Shown piece by piece: positions 18,208-26,668 of a stretch of DNA of 64,000 bases. Source of the stretch: Acetobacteraceae bacterium (GTDB lineage: Bacteria > Pseudomonadota > Alphaproteobacteria > Acetobacterales > Acetobacteraceae); assembly GCA_024280945.1 (NCBI GenBank), contig JAMXLO010000116.1, forward strand, positions 1-64,000, read 5' to 3'. The notes below the pieces were generated by a model that worked only from the letters and a program-made list of their open reading frames with translations, had not been told where the DNA came from and did not search any database. Every line of letters starts with the position of its first letter. Position 1 is the stretch's first letter. The position numbers were made by a program, and so were the translations under genes.

Positions 18208-18731
18208 GGAAACCGCGGCTGGCCACCATGTGGCTGGACGGCTGCTCCGGCTGCCATATGTCGCTGCTCGACGTCGATGAAGGCCTGCTGACGATCGCCG
18301 CGAAGGCGGAGCTGGTCTACAGCCCACTGGTCGACGCTCGCGAGTACCCTCACGACGTGGATGTGGCGATCGTCGAAGGCGCCGTCAGCAGCGACGAGGA
18401 CCTGGAGAAGATAAGGCTTGTGCGCGAGCGCACGCGCATTCTGGTGGCTCTCGGCGATTGCGCGATCACCACCAATGTCACCGGCCTGCGCAACCCGCTG
18501 CCACTGAAGTCGATCTTCGACCGCGTCTATATCGATGGCTCCGACGTGGAAAAGGTGCATCCCACGGAAGGACTGCCCACGTTGCTGAAGCACGCGATCC
18601 CGCTGCACGATGTCGTTAAGGTGGACCTGCACGTGCCGGGCTGTCCGCCATCGGCACCGCTGATCCTCCACGTTCTCACCGAGCTTCTCGACGGGCGCAT
18701 GCCCGATCTCAGGGGCCGACGTTTTGGCTGA
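18204..18731 (+). CDS. hoxY: NAD-linked [NiFe] hydrogenase small subunit HoxY
   Basis: HoxY is the short small subunit (175 residues) of group 3d-like [NiFe] hydrogenases. It holds the proximal 4Fe-4S cluster next to the Ni-Fe site of HoxH. The motifs DGCSGCHMSLLD (Cys14, Cys17), ALGDCAIT and PGCPPSAPLI supply the four cluster ligands. It lacks the extra clusters of uptake hydrogenase small subunits and has no Tat signal, so it is cytoplasmic. The start ATG overlaps the hoxU stop by 4 bp. A palindromic repeat separates it from hoxH. Confidence 0.95.
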   Translation: MRKPRLATMWLDGCSGCHMSLLDVDEGLLTIAAKAELVYSPLVDAREYPHDVDVAIVEGAVSSDEDLEKIRLVRERTRILVALGDCAITTNVTGLRNPLPLKSIFDRVYIDGSDVEKVHPTEGLPTLLKHAIPLHDVVKVDLHVPGCPPSAPLILHVLTELLDGRMPDLRGRRFG

Positions 18732-18745
18732 CATGAGTTCCCACC

Positions 18746-18825
18746 GTCATTCCCGCGCAAGCGGGAATCCAGCCCCTCTGCAGGAAGTGTCCGATGGGCT
18801 GGATCCCCGCTTGCGCAGGGATGAC
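18746..18825. repeat. Dispersed palindromic repeat, copy within the hox operon
   Basis: Two inverted arms of 27 bp, 18746-18772 and 18799-18825, each begin or end with GTCAT/ATGAC. Each contains its own small GC palindrome (CCCGC-GCAA-GCGGG in the left arm). The same element occurs at 46312-46391 and 62021-62100. It lies in the 135-bp gap between hoxY and hoxH, so the operon transcript would carry a large hairpin there. Confidence 0.9.
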
Positions 18826-18866
18826 GCCGGACGGCGTGTTGTTCCAGCGGGAACCAGGAGCAGATC

Positions 18867-20285
18867 ATGAAGACGATCGTCATCGATCCGGTTACCCGCA
18901 TCGAGGGTCACTCCAAGATCACCATCCATCTCGACGATGCAGGACGCGTCACCGACACGCAGTTCCACGTCACCCAGCTGCGCGGCTTCGAGAAATTCTG
19001 CGAAGGCCGGCCGTTCTACGAAATGCCATCGATCACCGAGCGCATCTGCGGCATCTGTCCGATCAGCCACCTGCTCACCTCGGCCAAGGCGTGCGAAGCT
19101 ATCATGTGCGTGCGCGTGCCGCCGACCGCCGTGAAGCTGCGCCAGATCATGCATTGCGGTCAGGTGATCCAGTCGCACGCGCTGAGCTTCTTCCATCTGT
19201 CCTCGCCCGATCTGCTGCTCGGCTTCGACTCCGATCCGGCCCGCCGCAACATCATGGGCGTCATCGAGGCGCATCCGCAGCTGGCAAAGGACGGCATCGC
19301 ACTGCGCCGGTTCGGCCAAAATTCGATCGAAGGGCTTGCCGGCGAACGCATCCACCCATCCTGGACAGTACCCGGCGGCGTCAACGCGCCATTGGTGGCC
19401 GCGCACCGCGACCGGATACTGGCGGCGCTGCCTGAAGCCAAGGCGATTACGCAGCGCACCCTGTCGCTGTACAAGAGCATCGTCGATCGGTTCAGCGAGG
19501 AGATCGAATACTTCGGCAACCAGCCCACCATGTACGCCGGGCTGATCGACGGCAGCGGCAACCTCGAACTCTACGATGGCCATCTCCGCTTCATCGATGC
19601 CGCAGGCAACGTGGTGGTCGATCGCATGGAGACGGAAGACTTCGAACAATACGTCGGCGAGGCGACGGTCCCGCACTCCTTCCTGAAGGCGCCATATTTC
19701 AAACAGGCCGGCTACCCCGACGGCGTATTCCGCGTCGGCCCCCTGGCTCGCCTCAACATCGTCGCGCGCTGCGGCACCGAACTGGCCGATGCCGAGTTCA
19801 CCGAATATCACCAGCGCTACGGCAAGGTGGCGCAGAGCTCGTTCCACTATCACCATGCGCGGCTGATCGAGATCCTCCACTGCATCGAGCGCATGGAACG
19901 ACTGCTGCAGGATCCGGCGATCCTGGGCCGGCACGTCCGCGCCCATGCCGGGGTGAACGCGCTTGAGGGCATCGGCATGTCCGAAGCACCGCGCGGCACG
20001 CTGATCCACCACTACAAGGTCAACGAGGACGGCGCGATCACCTGGGCCAACCTCATCATCGCCACCGGCAACAACAACCTGGCGATCGGTCGCAGCATCA
20101 ACCAGGTCAGCCGCCACTTCGTCGACGGCAACAGGCTGCAAGATGGCATGCTCAATCGGGTGCAGGCCGTGCTTCGCGCTTACGACCCGTGCCTGAGCTG
20201 CTCGACTCACGCGACGGGGCAGTATCCGGTGGAAATCCGGCTTGTCGATGCGGATGGTGCGGTGTTGGATTCCGTGCGGAACTGA
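18867..20285 (+). CDS. hoxH: NAD-linked [NiFe] hydrogenase large subunit HoxH
   Basis: HoxH carries the Ni-Fe(CN)2CO centre that oxidises or produces H2. The 472-residue product has the L1 motif [10 protein letters not shown] (Cys61, Cys64) and the L2 motif [10 protein letters not shown] (Cys442, Cys445). The 24 residues after His448 form the C-terminal tail normally removed by the maturation protease, and hoxW lies next to it. The ATG at 18867 follows CAGGAGCAGATC. It pairs with HoxY and the HoxEFU diaphorase as a group 3d-type cytoplasmic enzyme. The general maturation genes hypABCDEF are not in the window. Its 3' end overlaps the convergent hoxW frame by 134 bp. Confidence 0.96.
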   Translation: MKTIVIDPVTRIEGHSKITIHLDDAGRVTDTQFHVTQLRGFEKFCEGRPFYEMPSITERICGICPISHLLTSAKACEAIMCVRVPPTAVKLRQIMHCGQVIQSHALSFFHLSSPDLLLGFDSDPARRNIMGVIEAHPQLAKDGIALRRFGQNSIEGLAGERIHPSWTVPGGVNAPLVAAHRDRILAALPEAKAITQRTLSLYKSIVDRFSEEIEYFGNQPTMYAGLIDGSGNLELYDGHLRFIDAAGNVVVDRMETEDFEQYVGEATVPHSFLKAPYFKQAGYPDGVFRVGPLARLNIVARCGTELADAEFTEYHQRYGKVAQSSFHYHHARLIEILHCIERMERLLQDPAILGRHVRAHAGVNALEGIGMSEAPRGTLIHHYKVNEDGAITWANLIIATGNNNLAIGRSINQVSRHFVDGNRLQDGMLNRVQAVLRAYDPCLSCSTHATGQYPVEIRLVDADGAVLDSVRN

Positions 20286-20802
20286 GCAGGTCTTGCACCG
20301 CCGCAATGGCCTTCGGCAGTGCAGCCGTGACCGCGGGCGACAGCACCTCGCCGAATTCGAATGATGCAGCGCCAACCTCGATGAGAAATGCGCGAGGTGC
20401 ACGTCCAAACAGGCCGCCGGCCATGGCAAGCAACGCATGCGGATCCGCTCTGTGAGCAAGCGGTGACAGTGTCGCAGCCGCCGTCAGCTTGGAAGTCATG
20501 ACACTGCCCGGCTCGGCTCCCGCCGCAGCATCGATGAACACCACCAAATCAGCGCCAGCAAGCCGCTCTGCCAGTTCCGGTGTCAGCTGATGGCAGGCGA
20601 GCGTCTCTATTGCCAGCCTCTTATCGTCATGGCTGGGCTCGGCCCGGCCATCCACGATGTCCTCGCCAGCAAGCAGCGACGAAACGGCCCGAACCACCAG
20701 CTGCCCAACCGCGTCATCGCCGCGCAGCGGATTGCCGTAGCCAATGACGATCGCCTTGCGGGTGACCGATGCTCCGGTGCCTTCAGGCCTGGGGCCGCTC
20801 AT
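20152..20802 (-). CDS. hoxW: [NiFe] hydrogenase maturation protease (HoxW/HycI family)
   Basis: This endopeptidase trims the HoxH C-terminal tail after nickel insertion. The family opening AIVIGYGNPLRGDDAVG (metal-probing Asp), the HQLTPELAE segment, VVFIDAAAG and HRADPHALLAMA are all present. I start at the ATG at 20802; an alternative ATG is at 20826. Two oddities are visible. Residues about 47-60 (IVDGRAEPSHDD) are the translation of a palindromic repeat inserted in frame at 20625-20656. The protein also continues some 45 residues past the normal end into the opposite strand of hoxH. It is convergent with hoxH, so it has its own promoter, perhaps from the region with the FNR-type box at 20826. 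Confidence 0.88.
   Translation of the reverse strand: MSGPRPEGTGASVTRKAIVIGYGNPLRGDDAVGQLVVRAVSSLLAGEDIVDGRAEPSHDDKRLAIETLACHQLTPELAERLAGADLVVFIDAAAGAEPGSVMTSKLTAAATLSPLAHRADPHALLAMAGGLFGRAPRAFLIEVGAASFEFGEVLSPAVTAALPKAIAAVQDLLSSARNPTPHHPHRQAGFPPDTAPSRESSSSGTGRKREARPAPD
20625..20656. repeat. Palindromic repeat inserted inside hoxW
   Basis: A GGCTGGGC-TC-GGCCCGGCC type palindrome flanked by CGTCAT and ATCCACG. Similar elements, with ATGGCCGG/CCGGCCAT arms, lie at 28589-28611 and partly at 10131-10185. Here it is translated in frame as part of the protease. Confidence 0.75.
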
Positions 20803-20825
20803 CTTGGGCGCTTGGCGCCGTTCCA

Positions 20826-20839
20826 TTGACCTGCATCAA
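20826..20839. promoter_or_regulatory. FNR/FixK-type box upstream of the slipin gene and hoxW
   Basis: TTGACCTGCATCAA at 20826-20839 matches TTGAT-N4-ATCAA at nine of ten fixed positions. It lies between divergent hoxW and the stomatin-like gene. For the + strand a start near 20874 would fit class II activation, 52 bp before the ATG at 20926. For hoxW the box is too close to the ATG at 20802 for class II. Confidence 0.5.
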
Positions 20840-20925
20840 TGTGGCATCGTAAGAAATCGCATAGTAAGGACGTCCGCCTCGACCACCTCCACCAGGTGGC
20901 GCCTGTGTATGCGGCCGGAGCGTCC

Positions 20926-21852
20926 ATGGAAATCCTCAGCGGCTTCTTCCTTTTTCTGCTCATCGTCCTGGCGGTCGCCATCGTGGTGATCTCCCGCGGT
21001 ATCCGCACGGTGCCGCAGGGCTACCAATGGACAATCGAGCGGTTCGGCAGATATCGGATCACCCTGATGCCTGGCCTGCGACTGATCAACCCGTTCATCG
21101 ATCGGGTGGGCCACCGGATCAACGTCCAGGAGACCGTGCTCGAAGTCCCCGCCCAGAACGTGATCACCAAGGACAATGCCAGCGTCGTGGTTGACGGCAT
21201 CGTGTTCTATCAGGTGATCGACGCCTCCCGCGCCGCCTATGAGGTGCGGAACCTGGAACTGGCTTTGACCAATCTGACGATGACCAATATCCGCACCGCG
21301 ATCGGCGCGCTCGACCTCGACGAAACGCTATCCAAGCGCGACGAGATCAACGAGCGCCTGTTGCGGGTTCTCGACGCCGCCACCGAGCCCTGGGGCACCA
21401 AGATCACCCGTGTCGAACTCAAGGACGTCAAACCGCCCGAGGACGTTCAGACCTCGATGGCGAAGCAGCTCACCGCCGACCGTGAGCGACGCGCCGCCAT
21501 CCTCCGCGCTGAAGGCGTCAAGCAGGCAGCGATCCTCGAAGCGGAAGGCACCAAGCAGGCACAGATCCTCGCGGCAGAGGGACGCCTTGCGGCTGCGCAG
21601 CGCGACGCCGAGGCGCGTGAGCGTCTGGCGGCAGCCGAGGCAAAGGCGACAACAGCGGTCTCGCAGGCGGTCGGCGACGGCAATGTCCAGGCACTCAACT
21701 ATTTCATTGCTCAGAAGTATGTCGAAGCCATGGGCGCCATCAGCCAATCGCCCAACAGCAGGCTGGTGCTGATGCCGACCGATTTTGCCAGCCTGGTAAG
21801 CACCATCGCTGGTATCGGCGCGCTGGCGAAGGACGCCAACCAGCGGGACTGA
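20926..21852 (+). CDS. Stomatin/prohibitin-family membrane protein (slipin/QmcA-like)
   Basis: The 308-residue product has one N-terminal membrane helix (residues 3-24), then an SPFH/band-7 domain starting VPQGYQWTIERFGRY and containing NVITKDNASVVVDGIVFYQVID. An Ala/Glu/Arg coiled coil follows (about 190-255), then the C-terminal segment NYFIAQKYVEAMG. Such proteins form membrane-bound oligomers and cooperate with NfeD proteins in membrane protein quality control. The ATG at 20926 follows CCGGAG; the frame opens earlier but with no membrane-protein character. The nfeD-like gene follows 11 bp downstream, the usual pairing. Confidence 0.93.
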   Translation: MEILSGFFLFLLIVLAVAIVVISRGIRTVPQGYQWTIERFGRYRITLMPGLRLINPFIDRVGHRINVQETVLEVPAQNVITKDNASVVVDGIVFYQVIDASRAAYEVRNLELALTNLTMTNIRTAIGALDLDETLSKRDEINERLLRVLDAATEPWGTKITRVELKDVKPPEDVQTSMAKQLTADRERRAAILRAEGVKQAAILEAEGTKQAQILAAEGRLAAAQRDAEARERLAAAEAKATTAVSQAVGDGNVQALNYFIAQKYVEAMGAISQSPNSRLVLMPTDFASLVSTIAGIGALAKDANQRD

Positions 21853-21863
21853 CAGGAGGCACG

Positions 21864-22313
21864 ATGCTACCGTGGTGGAGCTGGGCGATCCTGGCGGCGC
21901 TTCTCGGATTAGCCGAAATGCACGCTCCAGGCAGCTATCTGATCTGGATCGCCCTGGGCGCCGCACTGACCGCGGCCGCCGACGCTGTGTATCACCTTTC
22001 AATAACCGCGCAGATCATCATCATGATCTTGGCATCCAGTGCCAGTTGTTTCGTTGGTTACTTTGCCTATCGGCATGTCGATCGGCGTCAGCCGGACGCG
22101 ACGGCGCTGAACCAGAGAGAGATGCTGCTGATCGGCACACGCGGCGTGGTCTGTTCGGAGATCACGCACGGCGAAGGCAAGGTGCGTCTCGGCGATACCG
22201 TATGGCTCGCCGAAGGCCCCGACCTGCCAACCGGCACCGCCATCGTCGTCCGCTCCGTCCGTCAGGCGAGAGTACAGGTCATGCCGGTCAAGGCCACGAT
22301 GCCACAGGACTAG
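21864..22313 (+). CDS. NfeD-like membrane protein
   Basis: This 149-residue protein has two or three N-terminal membrane helices (about 5-25, 28-45, 47-70). An OB-fold C-terminal domain follows, with LIGTRGVVCSEITHGEGKVRLGD-type sequence. That is the short NfeD form lacking the protease domain. It is the partner of the adjacent stomatin-like protein. Its ATG follows CAGGAGGCACG, and the two genes are 11 bp apart and surely co-transcribed. Confidence 0.93.
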   Translation: MLPWWSWAILAALLGLAEMHAPGSYLIWIALGAALTAAADAVYHLSITAQIIIMILASSASCFVGYFAYRHVDRRQPDATALNQREMLLIGTRGVVCSEITHGEGKVRLGDTVWLAEGPDLPTGTAIVVRSVRQARVQVMPVKATMPQD

Positions 22314-22678
22314 CTTACGGACTCACGGATCGGCTTTATGAGTTGAACGGGAGGGATGAATGGGATCGCAAATTCCACGCGACTGGCGGTGCTTTGCTCG
22401 GCCCCCTTCGACGGCTCCCCTGCGAGTTCGATGCTAAAGGCCTTAATCCCGGCCTTGGCCCCACCTCCGCTCTTCTCAGTGACTGTTGCCGCCACATCGA
22501 AGTCAACCTTTTGAACGTGCATTTCACCCGCGCCGTCCATATCCAGCCCGGACACAGGATTGATGACACCTGCGGGACTTTTCCCAGAGGCCCGCCGCGC
22601 GATAGCATCCTGCACGCCCTCCTGAGTCTGAACCAGGGTTTCTGAGATGAACTCCTTTATCTCCATCATGACCTCCAT
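22310..22678 (-). CDS. Conserved hypothetical protein (trypco2-like)
   Basis: The product of about 120 residues starts with an amphipathic helix (EIKEFISETLVQTQEGVQDAI) and continues into a beta-rich domain (VDFDVAATVTEKSGG, then AFSIELAGEPSKG and RVEFAIPFIPP). This layout resembles the trypsin-co-occurring domain 2 family, but the match is by eye only. Starts at 22678, 22669 and 22666 are all possible; GGAGG at 22671-22675 best serves the third. It ends convergent with the nfeD-like gene, sharing 4 bp. The role is unknown. Confidence 0.65.
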   Translation of the reverse strand: MEVMMEIKEFISETLVQTQEGVQDAIARRASGKSPAGVINPVSGLDMDGAGEMHVQKVDFDVAATVTEKSGGGAKAGIKAFSIELAGEPSKGAEQSTASRVEFAIPFIPPVQLIKPIRESVS

Positions 22679-22758
22679 CCGGAAGGTACTTCTCCTGGAT
22701 CGCCTCTTTCCCGCGTCTGGTTCGGTCGGAATGGGTTGGGTTCTGGAGCTTTATCTTC

Positions 22759-23037
22759 GTGCCATGTGGGGCGCCTTTAGCGCTACTCACGCTGGCTTGG
22801 GCTACCGGGGCCGACGAGGCACAATGGGAAGCAGTCGAGGGTGGTGTGGCGGCATTAGTTGTTGGATTCTTGCTCTTACATATGCCCGCTCTGCCTGCCG
22901 TCGCGTACGGTGACAAGAATGCGCCGGCAACCGCACGTTCGTTCATCCGTAGTAACTTCGGTTCCTACCTGCTTATCCTCGGAAACTGCCTCATAGTGGG
23001 AGGAGTTCAGATCGGACGAAGAACGAAGCGGCAATGA
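22759..23037 (+). CDS. Small hypothetical membrane protein, start uncertain
   Basis: Two hydrophobic helices are visible (ALLTLAW region and AALVVGFLLLHMPALPAVAYG), plus a third near SYLLILGNCLIVGG, so the protein is probably membrane-embedded. The first possible start in this frame is the GTG at 22759. The upstream codons back to 22672 also read as protein (SWIASFPRLV, EWVGFWSFIF), so the true gene may be longer and 5'-damaged. No family recognised. No gene is seen from 23038 to 23248. Confidence 0.4.
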   Translation: MPCGAPLALLTLAWATGADEAQWEAVEGGVAALVVGFLLLHMPALPAVAYGDKNAPATARSFIRSNFGSYLLILGNCLIVGGVQIGRRTKRQ

Positions 23038-23248
23038 AAGTCCTGGAGATTGTTTCTAACAACCACGCAATCGCACGGCAGGATTCACCCCATCTTTGTC
23101 TACTGTGCCACCCGTTTAGGGGAAGCAACAGTGTACAATCCTGCCATTCGGAGCTGCTCACGCCGCCCCCCACCGAAGCGCCCGCCGCAGCCCGCTGGCA
23201 CTCGTCAGCCCAGAACTCGGCGCTCGCTTAGCGCATGCAACCGAAACC

Positions 23249-24568
23249 CTACTCGGCCGCGGCCTTCATCCCACCACCCGCGGCATCCAGCGCCTGCGAC
23301 AGGTCGCCGATGATATCGTCGATGTGCTCGATGCCGATCGACAGCCGGATGTAGCCAGGCGTCACCCCCGTCGCGAGCTGCTCCTCGGCCGAAAGCTGCG
23401 AATGCGTCGTGCTCGCCGGATGAATCGCGAGCGAACGCGAATCACCGATATTCGCCACGTGATAGAACATCTGCAGCGCATCGATGAACGCGCGTCCCGC
23501 CTCCACGCCGCCCGCGAGTTCGAAGCCAAGCAGGCCGCTGTGCCCGTGCGGCAGGTATTTCGCCGTCCGTTCAGCGGCCACGCCGGAATGGAACGCCGGA
23601 TGGATCACCCGAGTCACTTCCTTGCGGCCTTTCAGATACTGGGCAACCGCGAGCGTGTTCTTGCTGTGCTCGCGCATGCGCAGCGGCATGCTCTCCAGGC
23701 CCTGCAGAAACAGAAAAGCGCTGAACGGACTCATCGCCGCGCCAAGGTCGCGCAGCAGCACCACGCGCATGCGCAGGATATAGGCGATGGGGCCCAGTGG
23801 CTTGGCCGCCTCCGCCCATACCGCGCCATGATAGCTGGGATCGGGCGTGTTCAGCAGCGGTTGGCGTTCTTTGTGCTGATCCCAAGGGAAGTTGCCGCCG
23901 TCGACCACCACACCGCCGATCGTGGTGCCATGCCCGCCGATGTACTTGGTGGTCGAGTACATCACCACCGCCGCGCCGTGCTCGAACGGGCGCACCAAGG
24001 TCGGCGCCGCCGTGTTGTCCATGATCAACGGGATGCCAAATTTGCGGCCGATCGCCGCCACCTCGGCGATCGGGAAGGCGACCAGCTTCGGGTTCGGCAG
24101 CGTCTCGGCATAGTAGGCACGCGTGCGGTCGTCTGTCGCGCGCGCGAACGCCTCGGGATCCTCGGGATCGACAAAGCGCGCCTCGATGCCCTGGTTCTTC
24201 AGCGTCGTGGCGAACAGGTTCCAGGTGCCGCCGTAGAGATCGGTGGAGCTGACGATGTTGTCGCCGGCCCGCGCCAGGTTCTGCACCGAGAATGCCGAAG
24301 CAGCCTGTCCAGACGCAAGACCAAGCGCCGCCACGCCACCCTCGACCGCCGCGATGCGCTTCTCGAATGCATCCTGCGTCGGATTCATGATGCGGGTGTA
24401 GATGTTGCCCAGTTCCTTCAGGCCGAACAGGTTCGCCGCATGCTCGGCGCTGTCGAACTGGTACGACGTGGTCTGATAGATCGGCACGGCGACAGCATTG
24501 GTCGCCGGATCGCTGCGCCAGCCGGCGTGCAGCACCAGCGTTTCTGGATGCTTCGTCTGGTTCGTCAT
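23249..24568 (-). CDS. metY: O-acetylhomoserine (thiol)-lyase, PLP-dependent
   Basis: This 439-residue Cys/Met-metabolism PLP enzyme converts O-acetyl- or O-succinylhomoserine plus sulfide to homocysteine. The opening PETLVLHAGWRSDPATNAVAVPIYQTTSYQF, the IYTRIMNPTQDAFEKRIAAVEGG segment and the PLP lysine in YSTTKYIGGHGTT are those of the MetY group. The late SLAIHPASTTHSQL motif is also present. The ATG at 24568 follows GGGAGCGGGGGACG. The frame opens further upstream, but that part overlaps the DsbA-like gene. It lies 52 bp downstream of that gene on the same strand, possibly one transcript. Confidence 0.93.
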   Translation of the reverse strand: MTNQTKHPETLVLHAGWRSDPATNAVAVPIYQTTSYQFDSAEHAANLFGLKELGNIYTRIMNPTQDAFEKRIAAVEGGVAALGLASGQAASAFSVQNLARAGDNIVSSTDLYGGTWNLFATTLKNQGIEARFVDPEDPEAFARATDDRTRAYYAETLPNPKLVAFPIAEVAAIGRKFGIPLIMDNTAAPTLVRPFEHGAAVVMYSTTKYIGGHGTTIGGVVVDGGNFPWDQHKERQPLLNTPDPSYHGAVWAEAAKPLGPIAYILRMRVVLLRDLGAAMSPFSAFLFLQGLESMPLRMREHSKNTLAVAQYLKGRKEVTRVIHPAFHSGVAAERTAKYLPHGHSGLLGFELAGGVEAGRAFIDALQMFYHVANIGDSRSLAIHPASTTHSQLSAEEQLATGVTPGYIRLSIGIEHIDDIIGDLSQALDAAGGGMKAAAE

Positions 24569-24620
24569 CGTCCCCCGCTCCCTTTGGTCCCGGCGACTAT
24601 AGCCGACGACCGCGCTGAGG

Positions 24621-25316
24621 CTAGGCGGCGCGTTGGCGCAGGATTTGCTGGCCCTTGCGCAGCGCCTCGGCGATCGTCTCGGCCGGCATCGCGCCAGAGA
24701 ACAGGCCATAGCCGTCCAGGAAGAATGACGGCACGCCGTTGACACCCGCCTCGCGGGCCGCGCGGTCCGCCGCCAGCATTTCCTTCGCCGCCGTCTCGCC
24801 GGAGAGGAAGTCGGTCACCGCCGCGCGGTCCATGCCACCCTCGACGGCGCAATCCGCCAATACGTCGCGATCGCCGATATCGCGGCCCTGGGTGAAGTAG
24901 GCCTTGAACACCGCCTCCATCACCGCGTCCTGCACACCCCCCGCTTTCGCAGGGGCAGGCCCTTCGCGTCCGGCAAACCAGATCAGCCGGTGTGCGTCCA
25001 GCGTATTGGGCGTGCGCAACATCAGATCCTGACGGAACTGCAATCCCACCGCCGCAGCCGCGGTCGCCACCCGCTCGTCCAGCGCACGCGCCTTCTCGGC
25101 ACTGCCGAACTTCTGCGCGCGATACGCCATGCGATCGCGACCTTCCTTCGGCATGTCAGGATTGAGCTGGAACGGATTCCAGTGGACAGAAAACTGCAGC
25201 CCGTCCTTTTCCAGCACCACCAAAGCGCGCTCAAGTTGCCGCTTGCCGATATAACACCATGGGCAGATTGCATCCGAGACGATGTCGATGCGCAGCCCGG
25301 CCAGCGTTTCACCCAT
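24621..25316 (-). CDS. DsbA-family oxidoreductase (FrnE type)
   Basis: This 231-residue cytoplasmic thioredoxin-fold protein belongs to the FrnE/2-hydroxychromene-2-carboxylate isomerase-like branch of the DsbA family. The redox motif is Cys18-Pro-Trp-Cys21 in SDAICPWCYIGKRQLE. The helical insert holds the NTLDAHRLIWFA segment, and the cis-Pro loop is GVNGVPSFFLDG. There is no signal peptide, which fits FrnE. It sits just upstream of metY on the same strand, and the two may both serve sulfur metabolism (inference). Confidence 0.92.
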   Translation of the reverse strand: MGETLAGLRIDIVSDAICPWCYIGKRQLERALVVLEKDGLQFSVHWNPFQLNPDMPKEGRDRMAYRAQKFGSAEKARALDERVATAAAAVGLQFRQDLMLRTPNTLDAHRLIWFAGREGPAPAKAGGVQDAVMEAVFKAYFTQGRDIGDRDVLADCAVEGGMDRAAVTDFLSGETAAKEMLAADRAAREAGVNGVPSFFLDGYGLFSGAMPAETIAEALRKGQQILRQRAA

Positions 25317-25453
25317 GATCTCACTCCTCGATTGACCGGAACATGGGCGACGCTACCGCCCTTGCCAAGCGCTTCGTCGCACTCCCTCGCGCCTCTCCAG
25401 CGTCTTGGTCAAGCAGCGTTACTGGAGCCAGAGCTGCCTATTGCCGTGTCGGG

Positions 25454-26668
25454 TCAGCGTCGAATCAGTTGCTGCAGCGGCACCTTGGGGTCTGCCAGCA
25501 CAGCGCGATCGACCGCCTGGTGCGACTTGATCAGCGCCTGACCCGCCCGAATGTCGCGCGGATTGTTGGCCGCGGTTACTCCGATCACGCTGCCATTGTC
25601 TGCCAGATGCACAGCCGTGAACGCCACCGGCGGTGCGTTGGTGCGGATCACCGTATGCGCCGCATCAGCCGGCAGCCCGGCCACCTGCAAGTTCACCCCG
25701 TGCTGATCCGTCCAGAACCAGGGGATATCATCGTAGGGCGTCACGTCGCCGCACATCGCCTTGCCGACGGCGATCCCATGGTTCTGCGCGTGCCGCCATG
25801 ATTCAAGCCGCAGCCGGCGATCGAACAGCGGGTGATGGAACGCGGTTACATCGCCCGCCGCATACACATCCGGCGCGCTGGTACGCCCGAACTCATCGAC
25901 CACAATGCCGCCTTCCAATGCCAGTCCGGCATGCTCTGCCAGCGTCAGATTGCGCTGCATGCCGACGCCTGCAATCACAGTGTCGCCAACCAGCCGCGCG
26001 CCATCCCGGCAATGCACGCTGAGTTCGCCGGATGCGGTGGCCTCGATCGCATCGACAATGACGCCGAACCGAAGCTCTACTCCCGCCTGCCGGTGTAGCG
26101 TCTCGACGAACGCAGCCCCCTCGGGCGAGACGCTGCGGCCCATCGCCCGCGGCAGGGCTTCCAGCACGGTGACCGATGCGCCTCGTTTGCGTGCTGACGA
26201 AGCGATCTCCAGGCCGATCACACCAGCGCCAATGCACAGCACGTGCCGTGCCTGTGCCAGGCGCGATCGGATCAGCCGCGCGTCTTCGATGGTGCGCAGA
26301 TATAGGGCCAGCTCGCCGCCTGGTATCGGCAGATGACGGGCGCGGCCGCCAACGGCCAGCAGCAGCCGATCATAGTTCAGAACCCGTCCGTCCGAGAGAT
26401 GAACGCCGTGTCCAGCGACATCCACCGCGTGTGCCGAGACCCCGAGCAACAGTTCGATCCCCTGCTCCTCGTAGCGGCCTTCGGGATGGAAATACTTGAT
26501 CGGAGGTTCGAGATCGTCCGTTAGCACCTCCTTGGACAGGGGAGGGCGCTCATACGGTCGCCATGGCTCTTCGCCAATCATCACGATCCGCCCACTGTAG
26601 CCAGTCTGCCGCATGGCGATCGCGGCCCAGCCGCCCGCCTGGCCGGCCCCGACGATAACATGGGTCAT
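25454..26668 (-). CDS. Ferredoxin reductase (FAD/NAD, Rieske-oxygenase type)
   Basis: The 404-residue flavoprotein passes electrons from NAD(P)H to a ferredoxin. It has the FAD motif VIVGAGQAGGWAA at the N-terminus, the ERPPLSKEVL segment, the NAD motif CIGAGVIGLEIASS, and the second FAD motif DVYAAGDV followed by FHHPLFDRRLRLESW. This pattern is typical of reductases serving Rieske dioxygenases and P450s. The ATG at 26668 overlaps the stop of the upstream secreted-protein gene in an ATGA junction. A Rieske ferredoxin gene lies divergently at 27202. No terminal oxygenase is in the window. Confidence 0.92.
   Translation of the reverse strand: MTHVIVGAGQAGGWAAIAMRQTGYSGRIVMIGEEPWRPYERPPLSKEVLTDDLEPPIKYFHPEGRYEEQGIELLLGVSAHAVDVAGHGVHLSDGRVLNYDRLLLAVGGRARHLPIPGGELALYLRTIEDARLIRSRLAQARHVLCIGAGVIGLEIASSARKRGASVTVLEALPRAMGRSVSPEGAAFVETLHRQAGVELRFGVIVDAIEATASGELSVHCRDGARLVGDTVIAGVGMQRNLTLAEHAGLALEGGIVVDEFGRTSAPDVYAAGDVTAFHHPLFDRRLRLESWRHAQNHGIAVGKAMCGDVTPYDDIPWFWTDQHGVNLQVAGLPADAAHTVIRTNAPPVAFTAVHLADNGSVIGVTAANNPRDIRAGQALIKSHQAVDRAVLADPKVPLQQLIRR

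Noticed and set aside
23324-24742. Long plus-strand frame antisense to metY (472 codons)
   Set aside because: Arg/His-rich composition with no domain; the sense strand is a clear PLP enzyme.
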